A DNA stretch of 64,000 bases, taken from assembly GCA_028694645.1 (NCBI GenBank), contig JAQVKM010000001.1, forward strand, positions 1 through 64,000, read 5' to 3'. The notes under the pieces are model-generated. The model was given only the letters and a program-made list of their open reading frames with translations, had not been told where the DNA came from and ran no database searches. The position numbers were made by a program, and so were the translations under genes. Source of the stretch: Bacilli bacterium (GTDB lineage: Bacteria > Bacillota_I > Bacilli_A > RF39 > UBA660). Positions within the stretch are counted from its first letter, which is position 1, and each line of letters starts with the position of its first letter. Below, piece by piece: positions 20,144-32,218 of the stretch.

Positions 20144-21165
20144 AAAATATGTTCAATAGTAAACTAACTTTTGAAAAACTTTTACAAGCTCATGAAAGAG
20201 CTAGCATAGGTAAAAAATGTAGAAAAGAAATTATTTTATTTGAAATGGATTTAGAAACTAATATTATAAAAATTCTTAATGATTTAAAAAATAGTAAATA
20301 TAAATTTGGTAATTATAGGGAATTTATAATATATGAACCAAAAGAACGAATAATTAAATCATTACCTTATAAAGATAGAATTGTCCATCAATGGTATATA
20401 AGTGAATTTGTTAAACCTTTTTTCTATCGGAGATTTATTATTGATTCATATGCATGCATAGATAATAGGGGTACTCATAATGCAGTATGTAAAATTCAAA
20501 AATATATGCAAAAAATGAAGAAAAAGTATGATGATTATTATGTTTTAAAATGCGATATTAAGAAATTTTTTTATAGTATTAATAAAGAGATTTTATTTAA
20601 TATAATAAAGGAAAATATCTCAGATAAGAAGTTATTAGAATTAACTAAAAATATATTAAGTACAGAAGATAATAAGGGAATACCAATAGGCAATTATACT
20701 AGTCAATTTTTTGCTAATATATATTTAAATGAACTTGATCATTATATAAAAGAAGAATTATATGTTAAATATTATATTAGATATATGGATGATTTTATTT
20801 TACTAGTGCCTAATAAGGAAATTGCAAATGAATTAAATACCAAAATAAAGGAATTTGTAGAGATAAAATTAGATTTAGAATTAAATAGAAAAACTAAGTA
20901 TTTTCCATCAAAATTTGGTATAGATTTTTGTGGATATAAAATATTTGAAACACATATTTTATTAAGAAAAAGATTTAAGAAGAAGTTTAAAAAAAATATT
21001 ATTTTATGGAATAAACTTTATTATAATAACAAACTAAATTATAATAAAATGAGTATGAGTTTAAATTCATATATAGCTCATTCAAATCACTGTAATAGTT
21101 ATAATTTCAAAAACGAAATATTAAAAAAAATAGAATTTGTAATTGATGATAATTTCAAAATATGA
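20128..21165 (+). CDS. DGR reverse transcriptase
   Basis: YIRYMDDFILLV catalytic box; IGNYTSQFFANIYLNELD DGR-type motif; next to TR. Confidence 0.95.
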   Translation: MSKTIKNMFNSKLTFEKLLQAHERASIGKKCRKEIILFEMDLETNIIKILNDLKNSKYKFGNYREFIIYEPKERIIKSLPYKDRIVHQWYISEFVKPFFYRRFIIDSYACIDNRGTHNAVCKIQKYMQKMKKKYDDYYVLKCDIKKFFYSINKEILFNIIKENISDKKLLELTKNILSTEDNKGIPIGNYTSQFFANIYLNELDHYIKEELYVKYYIRYMDDFILLVPNKEIANELNTKIKEFVEIKLDLELNRKTKYFPSKFGIDFCGYKIFETHILLRKRFKKKFKKNIILWNKLYYNNKLNYNKMSMSLNSYIAHSNHCNSYNFKNEILKKIEFVIDDNFKI

Positions 21166-21240
21166 TAACATTATCGTAGTTAGTATTTACTTACTACCTA
21201 TTTAATATTGCCGAAAGTTGTCGTACTGGTAACTCTAACG

Positions 21241-21245
21241 CACCA
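21241..21245 (+). other. CACCA junction, element 1/element 2 (att-like)
   Basis: Left flank GTCGTACTGGTAACTCTAACG-CACCA matches 32844-32848 context; right flank has hairpin 21256-21276 (AGTCGAA/TTCGACT). Confidence 0.6.
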
Positions 21246-21338
21246 GAGGGAAATTAGTCGAAATAATTATTCGACTTTCAAATATAAAGGTTAATTTCGA
21301 TTAACTTTTTTTTGTGTATTTGAAAGGAGATTGATTAA

Positions 21339-21614
21339 ATGATAAATATAACAAAAGAAAATATAGAAATAGAAGATTCTTTAAATAATAGAATTAAAAG
21401 TATAACAAAGTTTCTAGGAGTAAAATCAAAACTTATAAAAGGTAAATTAATAAGTATAGATAAAACAAATTTAGCTTATATTGAGCCACATAAATTAGAA
21501 GTTAATAATATTACATATTTATTCTTTAATGATTCAACTTTAGTTTATATAAATTCTTTAGAAAACTCTATTGATATAAGTGCTTTAAAAGATTATATAA
21601 AAAGTAAAAACTAA
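21339..21614 (+). CDS. conserved small protein of the ssrA-associated elements (copy 2)
   Basis: Aligns with 14329-14601 (TNLAYIEPHKLEV vs TNIAYVEPHQIFI). Confidence 0.7.
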   Translation: MINITKENIEIEDSLNNRIKSITKFLGVKSKLIKGKLISIDKTNLAYIEPHKLEVNNITYLFFNDSTLVYINSLENSIDISALKDYIKSKN

Positions 21615-21707
21615 TGCCTATAAAAAATGTTGACAAACTTATAATAAAAGTTTATAGTAATAAATCAATGAAGTTGTATTTCCAAAATTAGTAAATGGAG
21701 GGATTAT

Positions 21708-21767
21708 ATGAAAATAAAATTTATTGATTCAAATTATTATATATCAAAGAGGAGTCAAAGGTATTAG
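21708..21767 (+). CDS. putative 19-aa leader peptide upstream of recombinase 2
   Basis: SD ATGGAGGG; MKIKFIDSNYYISKRSQRY*; overlaps hairpin. Confidence 0.5.
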   Translation: MKIKFIDSNYYISKRSQRY

Positions 21768-21796
21768 TTTAACTAGTGCTTTTGACTCCTCTTTTT
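21746..21796 (+). promoter_or_regulatory. candidate attenuator/terminator before serine recombinase 2
   Basis: AAAGAGGAGTCAAAG...CTTTTGACTCCTCTTTTT; homologous to 14721-14769. Confidence 0.65.
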
Positions 21797-21800
21797 GTGA

Positions 21801-23603
<1,803 letters not shown>

Positions 23604-24848
23604 ATGAGTTATGCAATATTTAGAGTAGAACCAATTAATACCTTAAAAGATTTAGGACAAATAGGAGCTCATAATAAAAGATTGAAGGAAGCCTATAAAA
23701 GTAATCCTGATATTAATAAATTTAAATCAAGTGAAAATGTTCAAATAATTGATTGTAATAAAAACCACTATAATTCTTATATGGAATTAGTTAAAGATTA
23801 TAAAGAGCAACATGATAAAAAACAATTAGTGGAAAGAGAAAATAGAAAGAAAACATTTAATCAAATGTTAGATGATTCTAATAGTGTAGTAGCTGATGAA
23901 TTATTATTTACTAGTGATAAAGATTTCTTTAAAAATATGAATAAAGATGAAATTATTAATTGGGCAAATACTTGTATGGAATTTGTTTATGAAGATATTG
24001 GTTATAGTAAAAATCAAATTTTAAATGCAGTAATTCATTTAGATGAAAAAACACCACACTTGCATTGTGTGGTGGTACCATTAATAAAAAAATATGATAA
24101 AAGAAGTAAAGAAGAAAAATGGACTATTTCTAAAAAACAATATATGAAAGATAGAGATTACTTATCTACCTTACAAGATAAATATCATAGTAGAATGGTT
24201 AAAAATGGATATGATTTAGATAGAGGTATTAAAAACTCTGATAATGAACATATTGATATAAAACAATATAAACAAATAACTAAAAAATTAAATTTAGAGA
24301 TAACTAGTAAAAATGAAAAATTAAGTGATGCAATGAGTGATTTGGAAAATAAAATGGAAACTAATAAAGAAACTATTTTTGATAAAGAATTTGTTAAAAT
24401 TAAAAAAGATACTTTTGAATCAATGAATAAAGTTATTAATGAAACAAAAAAAGTAATAGAATTACAACCAAAAATACAAAGAGTTTATAATGAAGTTGAT
24501 GAATATGCAAAATCATATAAGTATTTAGAAGAAGAGAATGAAAATATTAAAAGAGAAGTTGAAATATTAAAGTATAAGAATAACAATTTAGAAAGAGAAA
24601 ATAGTAGGTTAAATAACTATATAGAATCCATTTTAGAAGTAATAAAGAGATTCTTTAGACAAATACTAAAGATAGGAAATAAAGAAGCTAAAAATGAGGC
24701 AGTTAGTGAAATAAAGAATTTTTATGATAAAGAAGATTTTAACAAAGAAGATGTTTATGAAGTATCAAAAGATACTATTAAAGAAGATGAATTATTTAAA
24801 TATGCAGATATTGACAAAAATTATTTTAAGGAGGAGAAGAAATTATAG
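23604..24848 (+). CDS. MobV-type (Mob/Pre) relaxase
   Basis: NAVIHLDEKTPHLHCVVVP relaxase motif; long coiled coil C-terminus. Confidence 0.9.
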   Translation: MSYAIFRVEPINTLKDLGQIGAHNKRLKEAYKSNPDINKFKSSENVQIIDCNKNHYNSYMELVKDYKEQHDKKQLVERENRKKTFNQMLDDSNSVVADELLFTSDKDFFKNMNKDEIINWANTCMEFVYEDIGYSKNQILNAVIHLDEKTPHLHCVVVPLIKKYDKRSKEEKWTISKKQYMKDRDYLSTLQDKYHSRMVKNGYDLDRGIKNSDNEHIDIKQYKQITKKLNLEITSKNEKLSDAMSDLENKMETNKETIFDKEFVKIKKDTFESMNKVINETKKVIELQPKIQRVYNEVDEYAKSYKYLEEENENIKREVEILKYKNNNLERENSRLNNYIESILEVIKRFFRQILKIGNKEAKNEAVSEIKNFYDKEDFNKEDVYEVSKDTIKEDELFKYADIDKNYFKEEKKL

Positions 24849-25052
24849 AAAATGAGCATATTGTAAAATTTATTTGGCTATGTTGTTTAATTTTATTAAA
24901 TAATTCATAATGATTTGAGTCTTTAAAATAATTTTTCATAAAATTAAAAAAATATTCTCCACTTTGCTATTTTAAAAAGTATAATTATTGGTTATTAAAT
25001 AGCTGAAAAATAATTTATATATATTATTTTATAGTAGAAAGGAGAAAATGCA

Positions 25053-25613
25053 ATGAAAAAAATTATTTCTATTATTATATTAGTTATTACATTTATAAGT
25101 TTTGGAATTTTAAATGTTAAAGCTTTAGATTATAATAATCAAATTAAATTTAATTATAGATATAGCAGAGAAATAAATAATTCATGCTATTGGATTAGTA
25201 GTTCTGCATCAGGATTTACTAATAGCATTAATAATGCTGCATATGATTGGGCACATTGGAGTAATCCACTTGTACTGACACCAGTTTCAAGCAGTTACGC
25301 AACGCATATGGATTTTTATGGAAAACCATCATCATATTGGTATCCATATAATGGTGTTCTTGGTGAGACAACGCATTATACATCGAGCGGATCATATATA
25401 TATCCTGATAATGGTAATTGGTTTTATGCAGATATTTATTTAAATAACGATAGTGTATACAATTATCAAGGAACAGCTGCACATGAAATGGGACATGCAT
25501 TAGGATTAGCTCATTGGAATAGCAATCCATATAGTATTATGGCACAATCTAGTACTAGAATAGTTCAAGTTGTACAATCAATTGATAATCAACACTTGAA
25601 TGAAAAATATTAG
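25053..25613 (+). CDS. secreted metzincin-type zinc metalloprotease
   Basis: Signal peptide; HEMGHALGLAH plus downstream Met-turn-like SIMAQ. Confidence 0.88.
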   Translation: MKKIISIIILVITFISFGILNVKALDYNNQIKFNYRYSREINNSCYWISSSASGFTNSINNAAYDWAHWSNPLVLTPVSSSYATHMDFYGKPSSYWYPYNGVLGETTHYTSSGSYIYPDNGNWFYADIYLNNDSVYNYQGTAAHEMGHALGLAHWNSNPYSIMAQSSTRIVQVVQSIDNQHLNEKY

Positions 25614-25628
25614 TTGAAAGGAGAAAAT

Positions 25629-26318
25629 ATGAATAAGAAAATTATTATAGCCTTAGGGTTAATAGCCTTAACCGGAATAACTTATATAAGTATAAATTAT
25701 TTTTCAAAAAGTAATGATGATGAATCATTATCAAATAACACTACTAATTTAAAATATACAGAAAACAAAAACATAATAATAAATCAAGTTTCAGACTTAG
25801 ATATGATATATGACAATTCCAATACTTCTGAATTAGAAGAAAGAAGCGATTTGATTATTATTGGTAAAATAAAAAAAATTGATGGTGCAATAAACTATAA
25901 TGCTGCAAAAAAACAATATATTATGACATCAACAATTGGTACAATAAAAATTAAAAATATAATAAAAGGTAATAATATTGTTTCTAAAAATGATGAAATT
26001 AATTTTGCTAGATTAGGTGGTACAATTAGTATTGCTGAATATGAAAAATCTTTAGAACCAAGACAAATAGTTAGACAAGGATTAGATAAATTAACTGAAG
26101 AAGAAAAAAGAAATTCTTATATTAAGGTATCAATATCAGAAGATATTGAACCTCAAGAAAGCAAGGATTATCTAATATATTTAAAGTATGATGCTGATCT
26201 CGACAGATATGCCATTATTGGCATGGAATATGGTTTAAAAGAATATAATGAAAATAAAAAACTAGTGAAAAATAACAGCACTAATAAATGGGAAGCAATA
26301 AAGTACGAAATAAAATAA
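25629..26318 (+). CDS. membrane-anchored extracellular protein
   Basis: N-terminal TM, RBS AAAGGAG, directly downstream of the metalloprotease. Confidence 0.6.
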   Translation: MNKKIIIALGLIALTGITYISINYFSKSNDDESLSNNTTNLKYTENKNIIINQVSDLDMIYDNSNTSELEERSDLIIIGKIKKIDGAINYNAAKKQYIMTSTIGTIKIKNIIKGNNIVSKNDEINFARLGGTISIAEYEKSLEPRQIVRQGLDKLTEEEKRNSYIKVSISEDIEPQESKDYLIYLKYDADLDRYAIIGMEYGLKEYNENKKLVKNNSTNKWEAIKYEIK

Positions 26319-26451
26319 ATTTCTTAAATAGATTTTTAATATAAAAATCAGGTATAGTAATATACTTGATTTTTTAAATATATTTTTACCGTTTTTTAAA
26401 AAATTGATGTATAATATATATTATATATTAATTTTTTAATTTGTAGAGGGT

Positions 26452-26973
26452 GTGTGCATGCAGATGAATTTAAAAGAAGCTTTATTAAATTTAAATGAAA
26501 ACAGTATTAAATATTTATACGTTAATTATAAGAAGCCAATTTTTTTGTTTGTCTTGGGTATTACAAATAATTATGATCTAAGTGAAGATATAACAGAAGA
26601 AACATTCTTTAGGATAATTAAATATAATAAAAGTTATAATGAAATAAAAAATCCTAAAACTTGGATATTTACAATAGCAAAAAATACAGCATATACTTAT
26701 TTAAAAAAGAATAATGATATATTATTTGAAGACGAAAAATTAGAATATATATTAAATAAACATAATAGTGTAAAAAATGATGATGCCTTAGTTATTGAGG
26801 AATATTTATCATCTTTGACTAAGATTGAAAGAGATATTGTTATTTTGCATATTTTTGGTGGTTTAAATCATAAAGATATATCAAAAGTTCTGGATTTAAA
26901 CCATTCACAAGTAAGAACAAAATATACATATGCTTTAAAAAAACTAAAAGGGAGAATCGGAAAAAATGAGTAG
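26452..26973 (+). CDS. ECF-family RNA polymerase sigma factor
   Basis: Region 2 (DLSEDITEETFFRIIKY) and region 4 (LTKIERDIVILHIFGGLNHKDISKVLDLNHSQVRTKYTYALKKLK). Confidence 0.88.
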   Translation: MCMQMNLKEALLNLNENSIKYLYVNYKKPIFLFVLGITNNYDLSEDITEETFFRIIKYNKSYNEIKNPKTWIFTIAKNTAYTYLKKNNDILFEDEKLEYILNKHNSVKNDDALVIEEYLSSLTKIERDIVILHIFGGLNHKDISKVLDLNHSQVRTKYTYALKKLKGRIGKNE

Positions 26974-27721
26974 TAAAAAATTAAAAAAAATTATCAATGA
27001 TAGTATTAATATTGAATCAAAGGAATTTTTGAGTAATTTATTAAATAATTCCGAAATTAAAAATGTAAGGATAATTAGAAAAGAAAGAACTAAATTAGTT
27101 TTTAGATTTGCTATGTTTATTTTACTTATATCAATATGCTTTATCAATCTAAATAATGATAAGTCGAGAGTTAATAAATTTGACAATAATAAAATTAAAC
27201 ATGATATTATTAATGTTAATAATTTTCCATATGATGTTGATGAGCAAGGTAATTATCCTATATTTGATAATGTAAATGGTATTATATCGCGAAATATTGA
27301 TATAACCAGCATAAATAATCTTTTTAAAGTAAATATTGTTGAAAATAGATTTGCAAATTATTATATTATAAATGAATGCAATTACAGCATGCCTCAAAAT
27401 ACTGTAATTTCTTGTACAGTTAATTTAAATAGTAAAATAAATAGTAATTCTAAAATGCAAATAAAAATGACAAATGGTGCATTTCCTTTATTTGATGATG
27501 AAATAAATGATAAATGGGAAGTTTATATAAAAGAAAACAATTTTCTGATTTCAAAGATCAATGATTTCAACTTAATTATAGTTCAAAATACAAATAATGA
27601 GTTTAATAACTATAAAACAAAATTTATTATAGAAAAAATAGGTATTTCAATTGATTCTTATGACATGAATTTAGAAGAAATAAAGTGTTTGTTGAAAATA
27701 ATAATAAATTCTATAAAATAG
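26966..27721 (+). CDS. membrane protein coupled to ECF sigma factor (putative anti-sigma)
   Basis: Overlaps the sigma gene; single TM (FAMFILLISICFI) with extracytoplasmic domain. Confidence 0.6.
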   Translation: MSSKKLKKIINDSINIESKEFLSNLLNNSEIKNVRIIRKERTKLVFRFAMFILLISICFINLNNDKSRVNKFDNNKIKHDIINVNNFPYDVDEQGNYPIFDNVNGIISRNIDITSINNLFKVNIVENRFANYYIINECNYSMPQNTVISCTVNLNSKINSNSKMQIKMTNGAFPLFDDEINDKWEVYIKENNFLISKINDFNLIIVQNTNNEFNNYKTKFIIEKIGISIDSYDMNLEEIKCLLKIIINSIK

Positions 27722-27828
27722 TAATTATAATTAATTATGTTATTAAATTTCACAATGCTTAAAAAGTGTTAAAAAAATAATTATCAACATATCATTAACT
27801 ATCTTTTGATAACCAAATGAGTAACACA

Positions 27829-27879
27829 CTACGCTATTGGCAGAGCCAATAACGGTGTGCAAATGGGTAGCCCTTTTGA
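27829..27879. other. candidate structured RNA
   Basis: ACACACTACGCTATTGGCAGAGCCAATAACGGTGTGCAAATGGGTAGCCC: nested stems ACAC/GTGT and TATTGGC/GCCAATA plus GGGTAGCCC hairpin in an intergenic gap. Confidence 0.35.
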
Positions 27880-28093
27880 AAACCTATAATGCATAATATT
27901 GCAATTAAAATTATATTTTAAAAAAATAAGTTTTCTCTATTGATAAAGCACATCGCTACTTTCTAAAATGATTGGCAAATCTTTAATATTCTAATTATTT
28001 TTTTGTATATAATTTTTTAAATATTAATAAAATTTTAAAAATATGATATAATTACTTAAAGACAAATATTAATTTGAAAGTGAGTTTAATTTT

Positions 28094-28507
28094 ATGAATA
28101 AAAAAATCACAATAATTTTATCTGTAATAATTTTTGTTGTAACTATTTTTGTAATTATTTTACTCAAAAATAATTATTTAAAAGAAAATGTTATTATACA
28201 TAATAATGAAAGATATGCAAGAATAAAAAAAGATGTTGAATTTGAAATTATAAGATATGTTGAACTTGTTACACCTATATGTGAAAATAATGGTGGTGAA
28301 ATGTTAATAACTCATAAAACTATGGTATATAATGGAGGTTTTGATAAGGAAAAATTGCTAGATGTGGATAATAAATCATACTGTAGTGTCTATGCTTTAT
28401 CAAGTTGTAATGGTGAAAATAAACATACATATAAAATTTATATAAAATGCAATGATTATGAGGATAATGGTTTTGTACAAAGGGATGAACCGTTCACAAA
28501 AAAATAA
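28094..28507 (+). CDS. hypothetical secreted/membrane protein
   Basis: N-terminal TM; 137 aa. Confidence 0.5.
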   Translation: MNKKITIILSVIIFVVTIFVIILLKNNYLKENVIIHNNERYARIKKDVEFEIIRYVELVTPICENNGGEMLITHKTMVYNGGFDKEKLLDVDNKSYCSVYALSSCNGENKHTYKIYIKCNDYEDNGFVQRDEPFTKK

Positions 28508-28663
28508 TAATTTGCAGTGATATAATTCATGTAAGTAAAAAAAATTGTATATAAATGACATAATTAAAAATTGAATAATATATTTTTTATTTAAATTTCA
28601 AAAATGTGATATAATAATCTTAGAAATTAACTAAATAAAATTTCCAAACGTCCTTTACAGGCG

Positions 28664-28668
28664 CACCA
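28664..28668 (+). other. CACCA junction, element 2/element 3 (att-like)
   Basis: CACCATAGTGATTGTTACTCGAACTTTTCGAGTATG... matches the sequence following ssrA. Confidence 0.65.
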
Positions 28669-28762
28669 TAGTGATTGTTACTCGAACTTTTCGAGTATGT
28701 ATAGAAAATACTAACTAAATAAATAGTTGGTATTTTTTTGTGTACTAGGAAAGAGGGATAAT

Positions 28763-29344
28763 ATGTTACAAATAGAAACTAAAGAAATCAAGATAAGTGA
28801 AGATTTAAAAAGAAAAATTGAAATGATAGGAAGATTTACTAATACTAAACCAATAATTAAAAATGGAAGTATTAGAAATATAAAAGGAACTAATATTGCA
28901 TATGTTGAACCTCATCAAATATTTATAAAAGATAATAAAGTAACTGTAAGGTTTTCAAGTGTTGAATTAGAAAAAATAAATGAAGTAGCAAAACAAAAAA
29001 ATATTAAAACAGCAACTTTAATTAGAAATATAACTTTATCATCAATTACAAATCAAGAATTACTAAGTGAAAAAGATGAACTAGGAGATTTTATAATTAA
29101 AACAATTGAAAAATCTAGTGATAAAAAACTAGGTAGAATAATATCATTAATATTTAGAGCGACTTCTAAAATAGAAGAAGTATTTGAACAAAATGATTTA
29201 TTTTATCAAAATACTAGAGATTTTTATAATTGGGAGTATGATAAAAAAGAATATGCTAATAAAAACTATTATCACCCAATATCTGAACTAGCTATGGAAT
29301 TCATTAAAGAAAGAGATGAAGAAAGAATTAAGAATAGTAAGTAA
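28763..29344 (+). pseudogene. chimeric ORF: small element protein N-terminus fused to the RHH/MobC-like protein
   Basis: N-terminus matches 14329 ORF up to EPHQIFIK, then matches 16724 ORF from DNK(I/V)TVRFS; the intervening recombinase is absent. Confidence 0.8.
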
Positions 29345-29460
29345 TAAAAGAAGTAAATCTTATATTAAAATAAAAATATAAATAGAAAGAACCTATTGTT
29401 TGGATATTATTTAATAGAAATTAATGATATAATATTTATAACGAATTACGGAGTGATATT

Positions 29461-31758
29461 ATGGAAGAAAAGAAATTTTTCGAAAGGCTTGATGCAAGAG
29501 ATTACGAAAATTTAGAAAAGGAATTATTACAATAATATAAAAAGTCGAGAGATTTAAATACTAGATATTTTTTGGGTATTTGCTATAGTAAGCAATATTC
29601 TAAGTGGAATGAAGCAGTCACTATTTTTAAGGAATTATTAAATTCTGATTTTAAATATCCAGCTATGTACATTTTTCTTGCAAAACGAAGTAAAAGTAAT
29701 TTAGAAGGCTCGAAATTTATTAAAGAAGGAATAAAAAACTTTGAGGATAATAAGAGTTTAAAGAAAATATTATTATTCTATTTAGAAGATGATGAAAAAG
29801 AAGCTTATTTTTTAGAATTGAAAAATGATATTGATATTACTTTTGATATAGCAATAGAAATGATTAGTATTTATTATTCTAAAAGAGATTATAAAAAAGC
29901 ATTAGAATTATTTGATTATTTAAACGAGGAAGAAAGCCCTAATAAAATTGATTTATATTTTTTAAAAATTGCCATTTCATATTTGGCAAACAAAAAAATT
30001 GATGTAGAAGTTATTAATTCATTTATAGTAAAAGATAATAATAGTTTTTTGGGTTTTATAATTCGGTTAATTGAAATTGATATTGAAAATAATGAAAATA
30101 TATCTAAAAAGCTGATTTCTCAGTTAAATTATATGTCAGAACCTGATAATCCATTTATTGAAATAGTTAACTTTGAAAACGGAAATCATTCATATTTTAG
30201 CATTGATGAATTATTTTATTCAATATTAAAAAAACTGGAAGAAAAATTCACTGATGTGGACATAATAAGAAAGTTAAAATTGATATATGCTTTCCAAGAA
30301 TTATATTTAGCAGATGAAGAAAAAGATGTTAGCAAGACTAGATTAAAAGAAATACAAAAATTAGTAGATGAGGAATTAGAAAAACATAGTGATAAAATAT
30401 TATATTTACAACTGCTTGATATATATATAAAGTTATCAAATAATAAAAAATATTTTGATACTTATATAAAAGCAATAGAAAATTCGCATAATATTGATTA
30501 TATAGATTTATCTGATTTCAATTTAAGTGATTTAGATTATGCTAACAATTATGTGATGCAAAATGTTAAAATTTATGATTTTAATAGTAATAAATATCAA
30601 AGCTTAATTGAAACATTGGTTAAAACTCTTCACAGCCACGAAAAATATTCTGATATTGTAAAATTAATGGATGCAATTGAATATGAAAAATTAGATTATT
30701 TAAAATTTGGATTTGAAATTGCATATTCTTTTAGTAATGATAAAAGAACTGATAAAACCAAAGAAATCTATGAAAGTTATATAATTAAATATCCGAATAG
30801 TGATGCAGCAATAAATAATTTGGGTGTAATATATGAAAAAGAAAGAAATTATGAGAAAGCACTTGAATATTATAAAAAATCTGAAAATATATCACATAGT
30901 GATATTTCTTCGAACAATATAAAGAGATGTGAAGAATTAATGGAACAGTCAAAAAAAGAAATAGATTTGGAACAAAAATCTTTAGAATATTTTAAAGTGG
31001 AAAATATATGGATTATAGATAGAATAAAAAATTTTTATGAAGATGCTGATGAAAAAGGAAATGTGATTTGTCCTTATAAAAGATTGCCAATTATTTTAAA
31101 ATGTAGTGAAGAAAAATCACAAGATGTTCTAAAACAAATGTTAGAAAAAGGATATTTATTTAAAAATAAAAATCACGATTATGACACAAATTCAAGTGTT
31201 TATAAAATTAATTTTAGCATTGCAAAAAGGTTGGATGAGATAAAAGAGGATAACCAACTTATATCTTCATTTACTAGTAATTTAGATAGATTTACGATAG
31301 ATGAGCTTTCAAACATCGAGTATAAAAGAGTAATATCTAAACTTAATGTTATTGGAAAGAATAACCTTAAAGAAATATTTATTAGGGATTATAATGAATT
31401 AGTATTCAATTATTTAACAAATCAACAAAAAACGGTTGTGTTAATGAGTGGCACATTAGTTGAGTTAATATTACTATTTATTTTAAATAAAAAGAAAATT
31501 ACAACTTATAATGTTGGTTCAAAGCAGAAAAAAAGAAAAATAGTTGATATGGATATTACTGAAATGCTAGAAGTGTGTGACAAAGAAAATTTAATTCAAA
31601 AAGCACCACAGAAATTTATGGATGGAATTAAAAATTTTAGAAACTTTATTCATCCAGGTAAAGAGTTGAGAGAAAAAACATTAGAACTTGATAAAACAAC
31701 AATAGAATTATCTTTTAATATTGTAAATTGGTTAATTTTAAACATAAATTTAAAATAA
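29461..31758 (+). CDS. TPR-repeat protein with an in-frame TAA at codon 25 (intact from 29572)
   Basis: SD and ATG at 29461 encode MEEKKFFERLDARDYENLEKELLQ*, same frame continues YKKSRDLNTRYFLGICYSKQ... Confidence 0.6.
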
Positions 31759-31917
31759 TATAAATGTTATAAAAAATAATTTTTTAGAATATTATAATCA
31801 AAATATTTTTTGAAATAATAATATTTTTGATATTTAATAATAGGCTAGTGTGGTAGTGTAAAGAGTTTGACAAAATATAAATATATATTTATAATATGAT
31901 GTAAGAAAGGAGATATT

Positions 31918-32217
31918 ATGGAAAAAGAACACTTAGTTGTTGATTTATATAGAAAGGTTATTTGTTCTTTAACATGTATTGAAAAACGAACAAGTAATGA
32001 TTTAACTAGAAATAAAGCATTAAGTTATATAAATCAATTTATAGATCAATATGATCAATATTTAAATAAAAAAGAATGCTTAAGTTACAATATATCAGAT
32101 TTGATAGATTTTTGTAATGATTGCTATAATGAAGTAGAAGTCTTTGACTATGCTGAAGATGTTGAGTATGGAGTAAAAGAACTTATAAAAAAAGCAAATA
32201 ATGAAAGAGGGCGATAA
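31918..32217 (+). CDS. hypothetical protein
   Basis: 99 aa, RBS AAAGGAG; overlaps next gene start. Confidence 0.55.
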   Translation: MEKEHLVVDLYRKVICSLTCIEKRTSNDLTRNKALSYINQFIDQYDQYLNKKECLSYNISDLIDFCNDCYNEVEVFDYAEDVEYGVKELIKKANNERGR

Positions 32218-32218
32218 A

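Noticed and set aside
25228-25530. 100-aa antisense ORF in the metalloprotease gene
   Set aside because: Overlaps an intact metzincin gene with catalytic motif; no independent support.
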